59,118 nt of DNA, taken from NCBI GenBank assembly GCA_023410055.1, contig JAEYQK010000008.1, forward strand, positions 1 through 59,118. The letters run 5' to 3'. The notes beneath the pieces are model-generated. The model was not told the origin of the DNA. It worked only from the letters and a program-made list of their open reading frames with translations, and did no database searches. The position numbers and the translations under genes are program-made. Shown here piece after piece: positions 1 through 8,634 of this stretch. Position 1 is the first letter of the stretch. Each line of letters opens with the position of its first letter. This stretch comes from Acidobacteriota bacterium. GTDB taxonomy: Bacteria; Acidobacteriota; Terriglobia; Terriglobales; Acidobacteriaceae.

Positions 1-3000
1 TGAACGTGTAACCAGTCTTGGTCACCGTCACCGTATAGCTGCCATCGCTCAGTCCGCTAAAGCTGAAGTTTCCCGAAGCATCGGCCGTCGTACTGGCAGT
101 CGACGCCCCGCTCATCGCCACCGTCGCTCCGTTGCCTCCCGCTCCTCTGATGGTGCCCGAGATCGTGTACAACGATGCGAAGCTTACCGTTTGGTTGCAG
201 CCACTCAGCGTAACCGGAGCACTGGCCGGTGTGAACGTGTAACCAGTCTTGGTCACCGTCACCGTGTAGCTACCATCGCTCAGTCCGCTGAAGCTGAACT
301 TGCCTGAAGCGTCTGCCGTCGTATTCGCAGTCGACGCCCCGCTCAGCGCCACCGTCGCTCCGTTCCCACCCGCTCCACTGATCGTGCCCGAGATCGTGTA
401 CAACGATGCGAAGCTTACCGTTTGGTTGCCGCCACTCAGCGTCACCGGAGCACTGGCCGGCGTGAACGTGTAACCAGTCTTGGTCACCGTCACCGTGTAG
501 CTGCCGTTGCTCAGTCCGCTGAAGCTGAAGTTACCCAAAGCGTCTGCCATCGTATTCGCAGTCGACGTTCCGCTCAACGCCACCGTCGCGCCGTTGCCAC
601 CCGCTCCACTGATGCTGCCCGAGATCGTGTAGGTTTGAAGCGCCGAAGTGAAGTTTACAGTCTGGTTGCTGCCACTCAGCGTCACCGGAGCACTGGCCGG
701 TGTGAATGTGTAACCAGTCTTGGTCACGGTCACCGTGTAGCTGCCATCGCTCAGTCCGCTGAAGCTGAAGTTACCCGAAGCGTCTGCCGTCGTATTCGCA
801 GTCGACGCCCCGCTCAACGCCACCGTCGCGCCGTTTCCGCCCGCACCACTGATCGTGCCCGAGATCGTGTAGGTCTGCACGACCGCAGCGCTGGTGAAGC
901 TTACAGTCTGGTTGCTGCCGCTCAGGTTCACCGCAGCACTGGCCGGCGTGAAGGTGTAACCAGTCTTCGTCACCGTTACCGTGTAGCCGCCATCGGTGAG
1001 TCCGCTGAAGCTGAAGTTGCCCGAAGCATCGGCGGTCGTGCTCACGGTCGCCCCCCCGCTCAACCTCACCGTCGCGCCGTTGCCGCCCGCACCGTCTATC
1101 TTGCCGGTAATCGAATAAGTCGTGCCTGCATAGTAGCTCGCTGTGTACGACCCTGAGTCAGCCGGAAACACGGCGTACTGAATGCCTTTCACAACATCCG
1201 TTGTGTAATTAACCTGAGCTCCGTCTCGCGTCAACGACTGTAAGGTAACCCCATTGGCATTGGTCGGCAGCATGGCTCGAAGATTGTGAGCGCCCGTGCC
1301 CTGTGTGATGGTAAAGCTGAGTTTGTTGGCGGCCCATGACAACGACCCAAATGAGCTTGAGTCCTTCCCATCCAGCCAAGTCAGCATTTGCAGCGACGAG
1401 ATGATTGGTACCCCGCGCGCCTGAGCGGAGGTGACGATTGCATCCGAACCGGCCGAGTCTACCTGGTCTGTATGCATATTCGCCGTAAATACCCCGTAGT
1501 AGCCCTTGACCCCTATTGCGTTGTCCAAGAGCGCATTGATCGTGTCCGGGAAGGGCAGAAGGGACTCATCCGGCATCTGGGTTGTGGCCTGGTAAACGTC
1601 AATTGGCTCTCCCGTACTGTCGGCGAAGCGCATTGGCATGCCTGATCCGGTAAACATCCCGGGCCGGTCAAGAATCCATTGTTGCGGCCAGTAGTAATAA
1701 CTGGTGTCCAGACGAATACCGTGTTTCAGCAGCACCTTCGGCCCCGAATCCCAATCGGACCAAACGACACAGTGCGTGCGATTTGTCTTGGAGGCAGGCA
1801 GTCCTGGATAATTCTGGGCCATCTGCGCCAACTGCGCTGTAATCGCGCTATCCAGCGAGTCAAAAGTGAAGTTCGTACATGAAGTGACGTTGTCTCCGTG
1901 ATTCGCAATTTCGAATCCGTCGGAGACGTAGCTCTGGTAGTTGAAAACTGGTGTATCCGGGTACACATACGAGGTCGCGCGGACGCAAGTCCAGTCGGCA
2001 ACTGAACATCCGTCAGGGCTGTCCGCAATGTACTGATCGAAGCGACCGGACGTACCGCCGATATTGTGGTCGTCGCCAGTCATGATCACCGCAGCCTTGT
2101 AATCCCCAGGCAAATACCAGAATCGCGGCAGGGGTTTCTTGTTGCGATTCATGAGTTCGATCAGGTTGACCAGTAGTCGCTGCTGTTCGTCGGCCTGAGG
2201 AATCTGAATCTTGTTGAAGTCAATCCAGTCGGGCTGGGGATCGAACGGGGCATCCCCGAAGAACATGTCCGCCGCACGAATGATGGTCGTGTCACAGCCA
2301 GGGCAGGTACCATCATTGTACGGAATTCGCTGCACTCCAACCCACGCCGGATTACCCTGTCGCGTATAGACAATAGAACGGGCCAAGTCGTAGGTGAACG
2401 CGGCCGCCTGTCCATTCCCTGCGCTTGCTAGCGTCACCGCAGGAGAACCAGTCGCTGTCGTTGAATCGGAGAAAAGTGTTGCTATGGTGGACGCGCCATT
2501 GAGAGGAAGGGTGTATAGATCCGCAGTTCCGTGGAACTGGATCGTCTGATCGACAATTCCGAAACCCGGCACCGATGCCGTATTCACCTGGAGGTACGCG
2601 TTGGCAAGTGTGCCCGGGGTGCTGGTCAGCCCCAGCAGTCCCGCTAACTGCTTATCGGGACGCATCGCGATCAGGTTTCCGCCACTATTCACCCATGACG
2701 TCAAAAACGCGGCCTGATTACTCGTCAGTTGGAAATCGCCGAGAATAGCGATGTCGTAGTTTGAGAGGGTATCGGCAGTAACCGTTGATATGTCTTGCAC
2801 GGTGAACTCGTTCAGCCCTTCTGCCAGCAGGATCTCACCGATATAGCGCGAGAACGGATTACGTGCGCTAGAGATCACCAGAATCGGGCCTCCGGGACCA
2901 CTGTTCGGGGGCGGAGGCGCGCTTGTGAACGACCACGAGTAATCCGCGCCCAGCGTGGTGCCGATTACACTCGACACCGATCCCTGCAATGTCGCCGTGT

Positions 3001-3802
3001 ACACCGTTCCTGGTTGCAAAGCCATGTTGGGAGTGAATACTGCCGTCGCGGTCGCACTCTCGTACGTTACCGAACCTGAAACTACGTTGTTTGCTGAGTC
3101 ACGCAGCGACAGTGCGCTAGCCGACAATGACAACGGATCTATGGGTACATTGAAGGCCACACGAAGCGTCGCGCCCAGGTCGACTCCGGTCGAACCACTC
3201 CCCGGAAAAACTGATTTCACGGCTGGCACCGTCGTATTCGTGACATAGACAACGTCAACCCAGTAGTTGGGACTCTGATACGTAGATGACGGGAAACTGC
3301 TCGATGGGCCGTAGGTATAAACACCGTTGGACCCGTCCACGCCTTCCATCAATGCATGAAGAGGAGCACTGTCCACTCCAGCATAGGTAAACGCGTTCAG
3401 GTCCATCGAATAGTGGCCCTTAGGAGTGAAGTACGATGCGATATAGGTCACTCCCGTAAACACTTGAACGGGCGCTGGGAGCACGACCTCTTGCCATCCC
3501 GAGGACGTTTCATTGACGAAAGTGGCGGACGCAAGAAGAGTTCCGTTCGTCGTCCAAAGGTGCCCTATGTGAGGGCCGATATTAGCCGTGCTCTTATAGA
3601 AGCGAAGACCGATGATGTAGCCATCGGCATCGGCGCGGAACTTCACGCCCAACTCGACACTTCCGTTGTCTCCGGAATCGGCCAACCCGGGCGCGCTATC
3701 CGAGTTCCAAATCGAGCATGGGCACGTTTGCGCAGCTCCGAGATAGGTCATCGCAAACAAGAACACAAATAATAAGACAATGAATCGGACACTATTAGAC
3801 AT
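1..3802 (-). CDS. Giant secreted DUF4082 / NodB-like protein with tandem beta-sandwich repeats (C-terminus beyond window)
   Basis: The reading frame is open from an ATG at 3802 to the left edge, so at least 1267 codons are present and the stop lies outside. A GGAGA ribosome site sits about 8 nt upstream. Residues 1-24 form a signal peptide ending near LGAAQ. Order of domains by sight: DUF4082 (about 25-165), an Ig-like SbsA/Big_5-type domain starting with KSVFPGSGSTGVDL, a GATase/ThuA-like Rossmann segment beginning near residue 306 (ILVISSARNP), and a polysaccharide-deacetylase-like segment with TGDDH near residue 572 and NHGDN further on. From about residue 896 follow near-identical Cna-B/carboxypeptidase-regulatory-like repeats (ISGxIxGAGGNGATV ... 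TVTKTGYTFTPASA) with periods of 77-82 residues. The second NodB histidine is not evident, so catalysis is doubtful. It is the last visible gene of the polysaccharide locus; a role on the cell surface or in glycan modification is inferred. Large plus-strand frames here are shadows. Confidence 0.85.
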   Translation of the reverse strand, partial: MSNSVRFIVLLFVFLFAMTYLGAAQTCPCSIWNSDSAPGLADSGDNGSVELGVKFRADADGYIIGLRFYKSTANIGPHIGHLWTTNGTLLASATFVNETSSGWQEVVLPAPVQVFTGVTYIASYFTPKGHYSMDLNAFTYAGVDSAPLHALMEGVDGSNGVYTYGPSSSFPSSTYQSPNYWVDVVYVTNTTVPAVKSVFPGSGSTGVDLGATLRVAFNVPIDPLSLSASALSLRDSANNVVSGSVTYESATATAVFTPNMALQPGTVYTATLQGSVSSVIGTTLGADYSWSFTSAPPPPNSGPGGPILVISSARNPFSRYIGEILLAEGLNEFTVQDISTVTADTLSNYDIAILGDFQLTSNQAAFLTSWVNSGGNLIAMRPDKQLAGLLGLTSTPGTLANAYLQVNTASVPGFGIVDQTIQFHGTADLYTLPLNGASTIATLFSDSTTATGSPAVTLASAGNGQAAAFTYDLARSIVYTRQGNPAWVGVQRIPYNDGTCPGCDTTIIRAADMFFGDAPFDPQPDWIDFNKIQIPQADEQQRLLVNLIELMNRNKKPLPRFWYLPGDYKAAVIMTGDDHNIGGTSGRFDQYIADSPDGCSVADWTCVRATSYVYPDTPVFNYQSYVSDGFEIANHGDNVTSCTNFTFDSLDSAITAQLAQMAQNYPGLPASKTNRTHCVVWSDWDSGPKVLLKHGIRLDTSYYYWPQQWILDRPGMFTGSGMPMRFADSTGEPIDVYQATTQMPDESLLPFPDTINALLDNAIGVKGYYGVFTANMHTDQVDSAGSDAIVTSAQARGVPIISSLQMLTWLDGKDSSSFGSLSWAANKLSFTITQGTGAHNLRAMLPTNANGVTLQSLTRDGAQVNYTTDVVKGIQYAVFPADSGSYTASYYAGTTYSITGKIDGAGGNGATVRLSGGATVSTTADASGNFSFSGLTDGGYTVTVTKTGYTFTPASAAVNLSGSNQTVSFTSAAVVQTYTISGTISGAGGNGATVALSGASTANTTADASGNFSFSGLSDGSYTVTVTKTGYTFTPASAPVTLSGSNQTVNFTSALQTYTISGSISGAGGNGATVALSGTSTANTMADALGNFSFSGLSNGSYTVTVTKTGYTFTPASAPVTLSGGNQTVSFASLYTISGTISGAGGNGATVALSGASTANTTADASGKFSFSGLSDGSYTVTVTKTGYTFTPASAPVTLSGCNQTVSFASLYTISGTIRGAGGNGATVAMSGASTASTTADASGNFSFSGLSDGSYTVTVTKTGYTF
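155..1115 (-). repeat. Tandem coding repeats of 231-246 bp
   Basis: The landmark ACCAGTCTTGGTCACCGTCA (one base differs in the last copy) recurs at 11, 242, 473, 713 and 959, giving steps of 231, 231, 240 and 246 bp, all multiples of three. Each unit encodes one small beta-sandwich repeat of the secreted protein; length differences sit in the linker between units (LYTISG, LQTYTISG, AAVVQTYTISG). The array continues past the left edge. High nucleotide identity between copies suggests recent expansion or gene conversion. Confidence 0.85.
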
Positions 3803-3895
3803 CAGAGTTCTCCATTCGTGAACGGAACTCATGCACCTGTGTTTTCTTCGGCATGAAGAGTTTCAAAGTTGTATGTATGACAGAAAGCAATATCA

Positions 3896-3910
3896 ACCGC
3901 GTGACGCGGT
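3896..3910 (-). terminator. Short GC hairpin after the GT-C gene
   Basis: ACCGCG and CGCGGT form a perfect 6-bp stem with a 3-nt loop, 10 nt after the stop codon of the upstream gene. There is no clean U-run on the minus strand, so this may be only a weak terminator or an mRNA 3' stabiliser between that gene and the secreted protein gene that starts at 3802. Confidence 0.35.
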
Positions 3911-3920
3911 CATTGGGTGC

Positions 3921-5459
3921 TCAGGAACCCACATCCATCCACGCTACGTTCGCTGTGGACGCGCACGATGATCGGGAATCGCTAGTCAGTGGGCCGTATA
4001 GATAGACGGCTCCCGATGCTGTGCACAACACGTAATTCTTAGAAATCGCGGCCTCGACGGCCGAATCCAAATGGGGATAACGGGGATAATGGCCGCCTTT
4101 GAAATAAAGCTCCTCAACCGGCGCACTGAGAATTATAAGGTCGTATTTCTTCTGTGCAAAGGCATTTGCGAGGTCAGCGGACCACGCAGCTTGGGTGCCT
4201 GGGCGCTCCGCATAGACCAGGGACGCAGTATCGAGAAACTCGGGCGAAGAAGCTCTCGCAGCCAAGTAAGGAATATCAGTAAAGACCTGCATCTTTTCAA
4301 CTATCGGCACGAACGACCGCAGATCATCAGGTCGGTTATGCATGACATTCCACCTCTGCACGTCCAGCGTCGGCAGAAGAACCACCGCAATCAGTGTGAA
4401 CGCGAAGATCGCGGCGGGGGAGTCATCCTGCCAAGAAGACTCCATTCGTTCTAGCCCGAGCGGGGCCATAAGGGTCAAAGCAAAAGCCGGTTCGAGCAGG
4501 TGATTAACGGCCGCACCAGCCGCCGCTGCGCCTAGAAATGAGAAACCACAAGCGACGACAAAGTAGATTGTAGCTAGGCGCATCCGCGCGTCCCCCGCCC
4601 GCAAAGCCTGAAGCAATCCCAAAAGACCGAGAGCGAGCAATACAATCGCAAATCCATTCCCCGGGGATTCGAGCAGGCGGCCAATGACATCCCTGACATA
4701 GGTAAGGGCGAAGCTCCCGAATTTAGCGCCGGAGAGATTCAGGCCCAAAAGACCATCGCTCGCCTTTTGGACTGCAACGAACACACTTGCCACAACAATG
4801 CCCCATACCGCGCAAAAGGCTACGGCACGCTTCCACTTTCGTGACCACATCAGCCAAAGAACAATTGCCGTCGGAACCGCGACGGCGTTGTGCCTTGTAA
4901 GAAATGCCGATGCTGCCAGCACAGCACCAAGAACAACGGACGTGCGGCTGGTTCGTGTGGCCACGCAATACAGAGCCGCCAAAGCCAGCAGAAGCCCGGG
5001 GAAATCGGGCCGAGCAGCAATCGCCCATGGGGTCAGAACAGGAAACGAGAGCAACAGCAGCGGAGCCACTATTGCCAAATGCCGCTTCACACCGACATGA
5101 CGACTCCAGAAGTAAGACAACATCAACATTCCACCCAAGCACACAAGCGAGAAAATCCGACCGAACAAGGTCAGGGAATCCAAATTGGAGAAACCCAGCT
5201 TGGCTGCGCCGGCTAATGCGCTGTACCAGAAAGGTGGAAACGCTGTAACGATGTAAGGAGAACGGCGGTAATCCGCGTAAAGCCCATGTCCCTGCGCCAA
5301 CCTGTGCGCCGAGACGACACCAGCTGCCTCAGGATAGACATTGTCACCTACTACAGGAAGGTACCTGACGACGCTCACGCAAAACAGAAGGCACATCAAT
5401 CCTGTCAAGACGATTAAGAGCAGGTGAAAGCGTTTGAACGTGAAGTATCGGCGTTCCAT
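3921..5459 (-). CDS. GT-C type membrane glycosyltransferase (GT39/GT83-like)
   Basis: A 512-residue integral membrane protein. It begins with a basic stretch and a first membrane helix (about residues 11-31), followed by a periplasmic loop containing YPEAAG with an acidic residue (E44) at the place where GT-C enzymes keep a catalytic acid. Many further hydrophobic segments follow to about residue 400, and a soluble C-terminal part closes the protein. GT-C enzymes transfer sugars from polyprenyl-phosphate donors at the outer face of the membrane. The ATG at 5459 shares its A with the TGA of the upstream gene (TGATG), indicating coupled translation; the reading frame is open for 36 further codons upstream, but that would overlap the neighbour by 109 nt and adds a polar, unconvincing N-terminus. 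Substrate cannot be told from sequence. Confidence 0.8.
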   Translation of the reverse strand: MERRYFTFKRFHLLLIVLTGLMCLLFCVSVVRYLPVVGDNVYPEAAGVVSAHRLAQGHGLYADYRRSPYIVTAFPPFWYSALAGAAKLGFSNLDSLTLFGRIFSLVCLGGMLMLSYFWSRHVGVKRHLAIVAPLLLLSFPVLTPWAIAARPDFPGLLLALAALYCVATRTSRTSVVLGAVLAASAFLTRHNAVAVPTAIVLWLMWSRKWKRAVAFCAVWGIVVASVFVAVQKASDGLLGLNLSGAKFGSFALTYVRDVIGRLLESPGNGFAIVLLALGLLGLLQALRAGDARMRLATIYFVVACGFSFLGAAAAGAAVNHLLEPAFALTLMAPLGLERMESSWQDDSPAAIFAFTLIAVVLLPTLDVQRWNVMHNRPDDLRSFVPIVEKMQVFTDIPYLAARASSPEFLDTASLVYAERPGTQAAWSADLANAFAQKKYDLIILSAPVEELYFKGGHYPRYPHLDSAVEAAISKNYVLCTASGAVYLYGPLTSDSRSSCASTANVAWMDVGS

Positions 5460-7360
5460 CAGCCACGGTTCCTCTTCAGCCCATTTACGGGGGCCTTTGC
5501 CAGTGCCGCGATTGTCGACATGATTGCGACCGACATCTTCTCGGCCATAATCTGCACAGAGTCCCATCCGTGCCGGTAGTACTTCTCTGCAAGGAGACGC
5601 CCCACACGAGATTTCGTCAGGTAGAGGTCCCGCACATCGGAAAGGCGCCGTAACACGGCTGCATGAAGGTTCTTCTTCGAGATGTCCTGAGTAGCCAAGT
5701 TCAGGTCATTCGCGAACGAGACCTTCACGTTCCTGCGTTCCCCGGCGGGAACTTCGATCCGTAGGATTCCATCGGGACTTGTGCTTGTGTCCACATCATC
5801 TATGGTGATCACATTTACGCCTGAGAATAGGTCGTCTCGCACAATATGGAACGCTGCGGCGTCCGACGTTGTGTTGCGGAGAACAATCTCGCTACCGAGC
5901 ATCCTGACCTCAAACACCCCGTCAATTCGGCGGCGCACTAGGTATGTTTGGCGCGCGACTTCACCCAAGTTTCCCCAAACTGTGTCCGGCCGTAACGCAT
6001 TCACCTGGTCTGCAACAGGGTTGAACGCGCCGATGCCGGATGCAAACATCTGCTGGTGCCCGTAGAACAGCACGGGGTTCCCTAAGAACGAGTGAATGGC
6101 AATCTCATTCCACGGGACAGGCGCCTCTGCAGAATAACGATAGAAGCTGAGTAATCCAGCGTAGTCAGCAGTGAAAGGCCGCAAAAGGAAAGTTGCTGAT
6201 GTCGGAAACGGCGTTCCCAGCGGAACGTTGAGCGAATTCGCAGTCCCGATAAAATTGTAGGTCCTGAGCGCAGCCAGTGTGGGCTCCGGGGCGGTACCAT
6301 GCGGGAATACCATAAAGTGGTCCGCCGAAATGCCCGTGAGCGCCGTGAAGTGGAACATCCTCCCAATCCCCTGCTTGATGTTTGCGATTTGCCTTTCCAC
6401 GGGGTTGTCGTCGTACTCGCCAAACTCGCGGTGAAGGTGATCGTTCCCGTGCATGCAGATGGAAAAACGGTCGCTGTGCACGCGAAATAGTTCTGCTGTC
6501 TGCGATTCGCTCCGATCGTAGTTCCACGGCACGAAGGCGATTGTTGTATGGAAGTTGTGACGCTCCATCTCGTCCAAGAGCGACGGATAGCTGATGTGAC
6601 CGTACGGTTCGGTCAGCCACGGATCATCGATTGTGAAGTTCGCGTACTGTCTATTCAGGTGCCAGCCGTACTCGCCCGCGATGTGCTTGATGAACAGAAC
6701 ATACGGCGCAAGCAGAGAGAACGCTTTCGCCATCGAGTCCGGACGTCCGACCCAGCTTGAGTCGCACAACTGCATCCCGGCCGAAAGGAATAGTTCGCCC
6801 GCGTCGCAAGACGAGTGAACGAATACGGGCTCGAGCACACCACTCCTTACTGCACTAAGCACGGTATCCGGCCCGTCCGCCCGCAGTCCTAGCCTGCAAA
6901 CGGGTTTAGCAACACACGGCAATTCTCGCCCGCTCAGAACCCCCGTGATTGTCCCAACATCTCCAAACTTGAGAGTGGCTGGTGCCTCGTGTTCCGTCGC
7001 TGCTTCGCAACTTACAATTGCGCCACCTGACCAGTCGCGAACCGACTCGCTGTCACAATCGGGGGAGATTCCGAAGATCATCGTCGCGAACGTCGTCCCG
7101 ACACGACTGCTGATGGCCGAGCAGTAACGTGCTCTGTCAATCGCCTTCAGTGCATCGTGCGCAATCAGAGTGGCGAGGACGCTCTGGTCTTCGAGTTTGG
7201 TCAAGGCGCGATCAACTTCGGTCGACGACATCGCATCGACAATCCATGCGCGCAGCCCGAAGAACTCCAGCACGTGCTGTAAGTTGAGCAACTCCGTCGC
7301 ACTGGTGCGCTCCGTTCGGAACACGATGATGCAGCCCGTCTTGGTATCGGATTCGAACAT
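5459..7360 (-). CDS. NodB-like polysaccharide deacetylase family protein without signal peptide
   Basis: 633 residues. The N-terminal 200 residues look like an alpha/beta domain I do not recognise (a GATase/ThuA-like fold is possible). The centre carries the hallmarks of the NodB deacetylase fold: TIDD at 243-246 and HGNDH at 304-308, matching the metal-binding TxDD and HxxxH motifs. Residues about 470-560 read as a beta-sandwich. There is no signal peptide or membrane helix at the N-terminus, unusual for this fold; the protein may act in the cytoplasm on lipid-linked intermediates or may be non-catalytic. It starts 2 nt after the upstream GT4 stop and its own stop overlaps the GT-C gene start. 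No good SD was seen, consistent with translational coupling. Function inside the polysaccharide pathway is inferred only. Confidence 0.75.
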   Translation of the reverse strand: MFESDTKTGCIIVFRTERTSATELLNLQHVLEFFGLRAWIVDAMSSTEVDRALTKLEDQSVLATLIAHDALKAIDRARYCSAISSRVGTTFATMIFGISPDCDSESVRDWSGGAIVSCEAATEHEAPATLKFGDVGTITGVLSGRELPCVAKPVCRLGLRADGPDTVLSAVRSGVLEPVFVHSSCDAGELFLSAGMQLCDSSWVGRPDSMAKAFSLLAPYVLFIKHIAGEYGWHLNRQYANFTIDDPWLTEPYGHISYPSLLDEMERHNFHTTIAFVPWNYDRSESQTAELFRVHSDRFSICMHGNDHLHREFGEYDDNPVERQIANIKQGIGRMFHFTALTGISADHFMVFPHGTAPEPTLAALRTYNFIGTANSLNVPLGTPFPTSATFLLRPFTADYAGLLSFYRYSAEAPVPWNEIAIHSFLGNPVLFYGHQQMFASGIGAFNPVADQVNALRPDTVWGNLGEVARQTYLVRRRIDGVFEVRMLGSEIVLRNTTSDAAAFHIVRDDLFSGVNVITIDDVDTSTSPDGILRIEVPAGERRNVKVSFANDLNLATQDISKKNLHAAVLRRLSDVRDLYLTKSRVGRLLAEKYYRHGWDSVQIMAEKMSVAIMSTIAALAKAPVNGLKRNRG

Positions 7361-7362
7361 TG

Positions 7363-8622
7363 TCAGTCAGCAGAGATCGAGTGAGCCGTGACCACCTTCT
7401 CTTGTGGTGCTCCTACCAACAAATCTACAATCGCAAAATAACGTACCTTCATCACGTCCCAGTTGTTCAACTCGACAAATCGCAGGGCATTTCGCGACAA
7501 CTTTTGTCGAAGTTGCTCGTCGCGGTACAGAGCTAGAATCGACTGGGCGAGATCTCGCTCATCTCCGCTCCGAAAGAACCTAACCAGGCTGTCGTCAAAG
7601 TAGTATCGATCTACGTCGGTGTCCGAGACGATGACGGGCACTCCCGTACTCATGAACTCCATGATCTTGGTGCTGAATGCCTCATTTCCGAATCCCTCTC
7701 TGCGTTTGGGCACGATGCCCAGGTCGGCATTCTCCATGACCCGCACCACGGATCGAATCGGGAGAAAGCCCCTAAGGAATACTCGTTCCTGAAGGTTCAG
7801 GTCTTCGATCAGTTGAACGAGAAGGCTATGGCATTGCCCTTCTCCGTAAATATGAAACTCTGCATTAGGAATTTCGTCCTTGATCATCGCAAATGCGCGT
7901 ATTGCAAGATCGAGGCCTTGGTGCCAGTTAAGCGTGCCCGGATACAGCATGATGAACTTACCGTCAGAACGAGTGCGTCCTTCGCGCTTAAATATCGCCG
8001 GATTTGGCACGTTCACCAGTGCGGTACAGCTGCCGCTTCGAGCGGAACGCGACTCAAGTCTCTGCTGCCACAAGTCGCACGCCGCGATCACGTGATCCGC
8101 AAACCGCGCCGACAGACGTTCGACTCGAGCAAGACATTTAAACTTGAAAGACTGTTGGCTCCCCGAATACTTTCCTGCATACAACTCTGGGAGCAGATCG
8201 TGCACGTCAAGAATGATCTTGGCTCCGAGGAGCTTGGGCACCCACGCGGCAAACACCAAAAAGTCGGGAACAGAGTGCACGTGCACCAATTTGTATGGCT
8301 GACGCAAGTGCTGCTCGGTCATTGCGAACATCACGCGAAAAAGAAAGCGCAGCACGCCGAAAACGTATGCGATTTGCCCGCCCCTGTTCCTGCTTCTCGA
8401 TTGCACGCGGCGCACATGCACGCCGTTGATCACATCCTCGGCCGGCGACCCTTCTCTCCTGAGTGCGAAGACATCAACCCGGTCACCACGTGCGGCGAGC
8501 GCCTCGGCGTAACGCAATACGCGACCGTCGCTCTCGTAGAACGAGTAGGTCACCATGCAGACCGAAAGGTTATCGCCTGAAGTGTGCACAGGCTTTGCTG
8601 TAGTCATTTCAAGAAAGCTCAT
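7363..8622 (-). CDS. Glycosyltransferase family 4
   Basis: A 419-residue GT-B fold enzyme. The N-terminal half has the GT4 acceptor domain pattern (SVCMVTYSFYESDGRVLRYA) and the C-terminal half shows YPGTLNWHQGLDLAIRAF and the donor-binding EFMSTGVPVIVSD block. It would act at the cytoplasmic membrane face, adding a sugar from a nucleotide donor to a lipid-linked glycan. A second possible start is the ATG at 8607; neither has a convincing SD. It lies 12 nt downstream of a GT2 gene and 2 nt upstream of the NodB-like gene. Confidence 0.85.
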   Translation of the reverse strand: MSFLEMTTAKPVHTSGDNLSVCMVTYSFYESDGRVLRYAEALAARGDRVDVFALRREGSPAEDVINGVHVRRVQSRSRNRGGQIAYVFGVLRFLFRVMFAMTEQHLRQPYKLVHVHSVPDFLVFAAWVPKLLGAKIILDVHDLLPELYAGKYSGSQQSFKFKCLARVERLSARFADHVIAACDLWQQRLESRSARSGSCTALVNVPNPAIFKREGRTRSDGKFIMLYPGTLNWHQGLDLAIRAFAMIKDEIPNAEFHIYGEGQCHSLLVQLIEDLNLQERVFLRGFLPIRSVVRVMENADLGIVPKRREGFGNEAFSTKIMEFMSTGVPVIVSDTDVDRYYFDDSLVRFFRSGDERDLAQSILALYRDEQLRQKLSRNALRFVELNNWDVMKVRYFAIVDLLVGAPQEKVVTAHSISAD

Positions 8623-8634
8623 CGAGGGAAACGA

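Noticed and set aside
1..1000. Regularly spaced repeats, considered as a CRISPR array or intergenic repeat
   Set aside because: Periods of 231-246 bp are multiples of three and the units translate into a clean beta-sandwich repeat in a continuous frame.
422..1156. Arg/Ala/Ser-rich plus-strand open frame of 244 codons with internal repeats
   Set aside because: It is the antisense shadow of the tandem repeats in the secreted minus-strand protein; composition is unnatural and no SD is present.
7813..8580. Plus-strand open frame of 255 codons
   Set aside because: Antisense to the GT4 gene, which has full family motifs; the plus frame has none.
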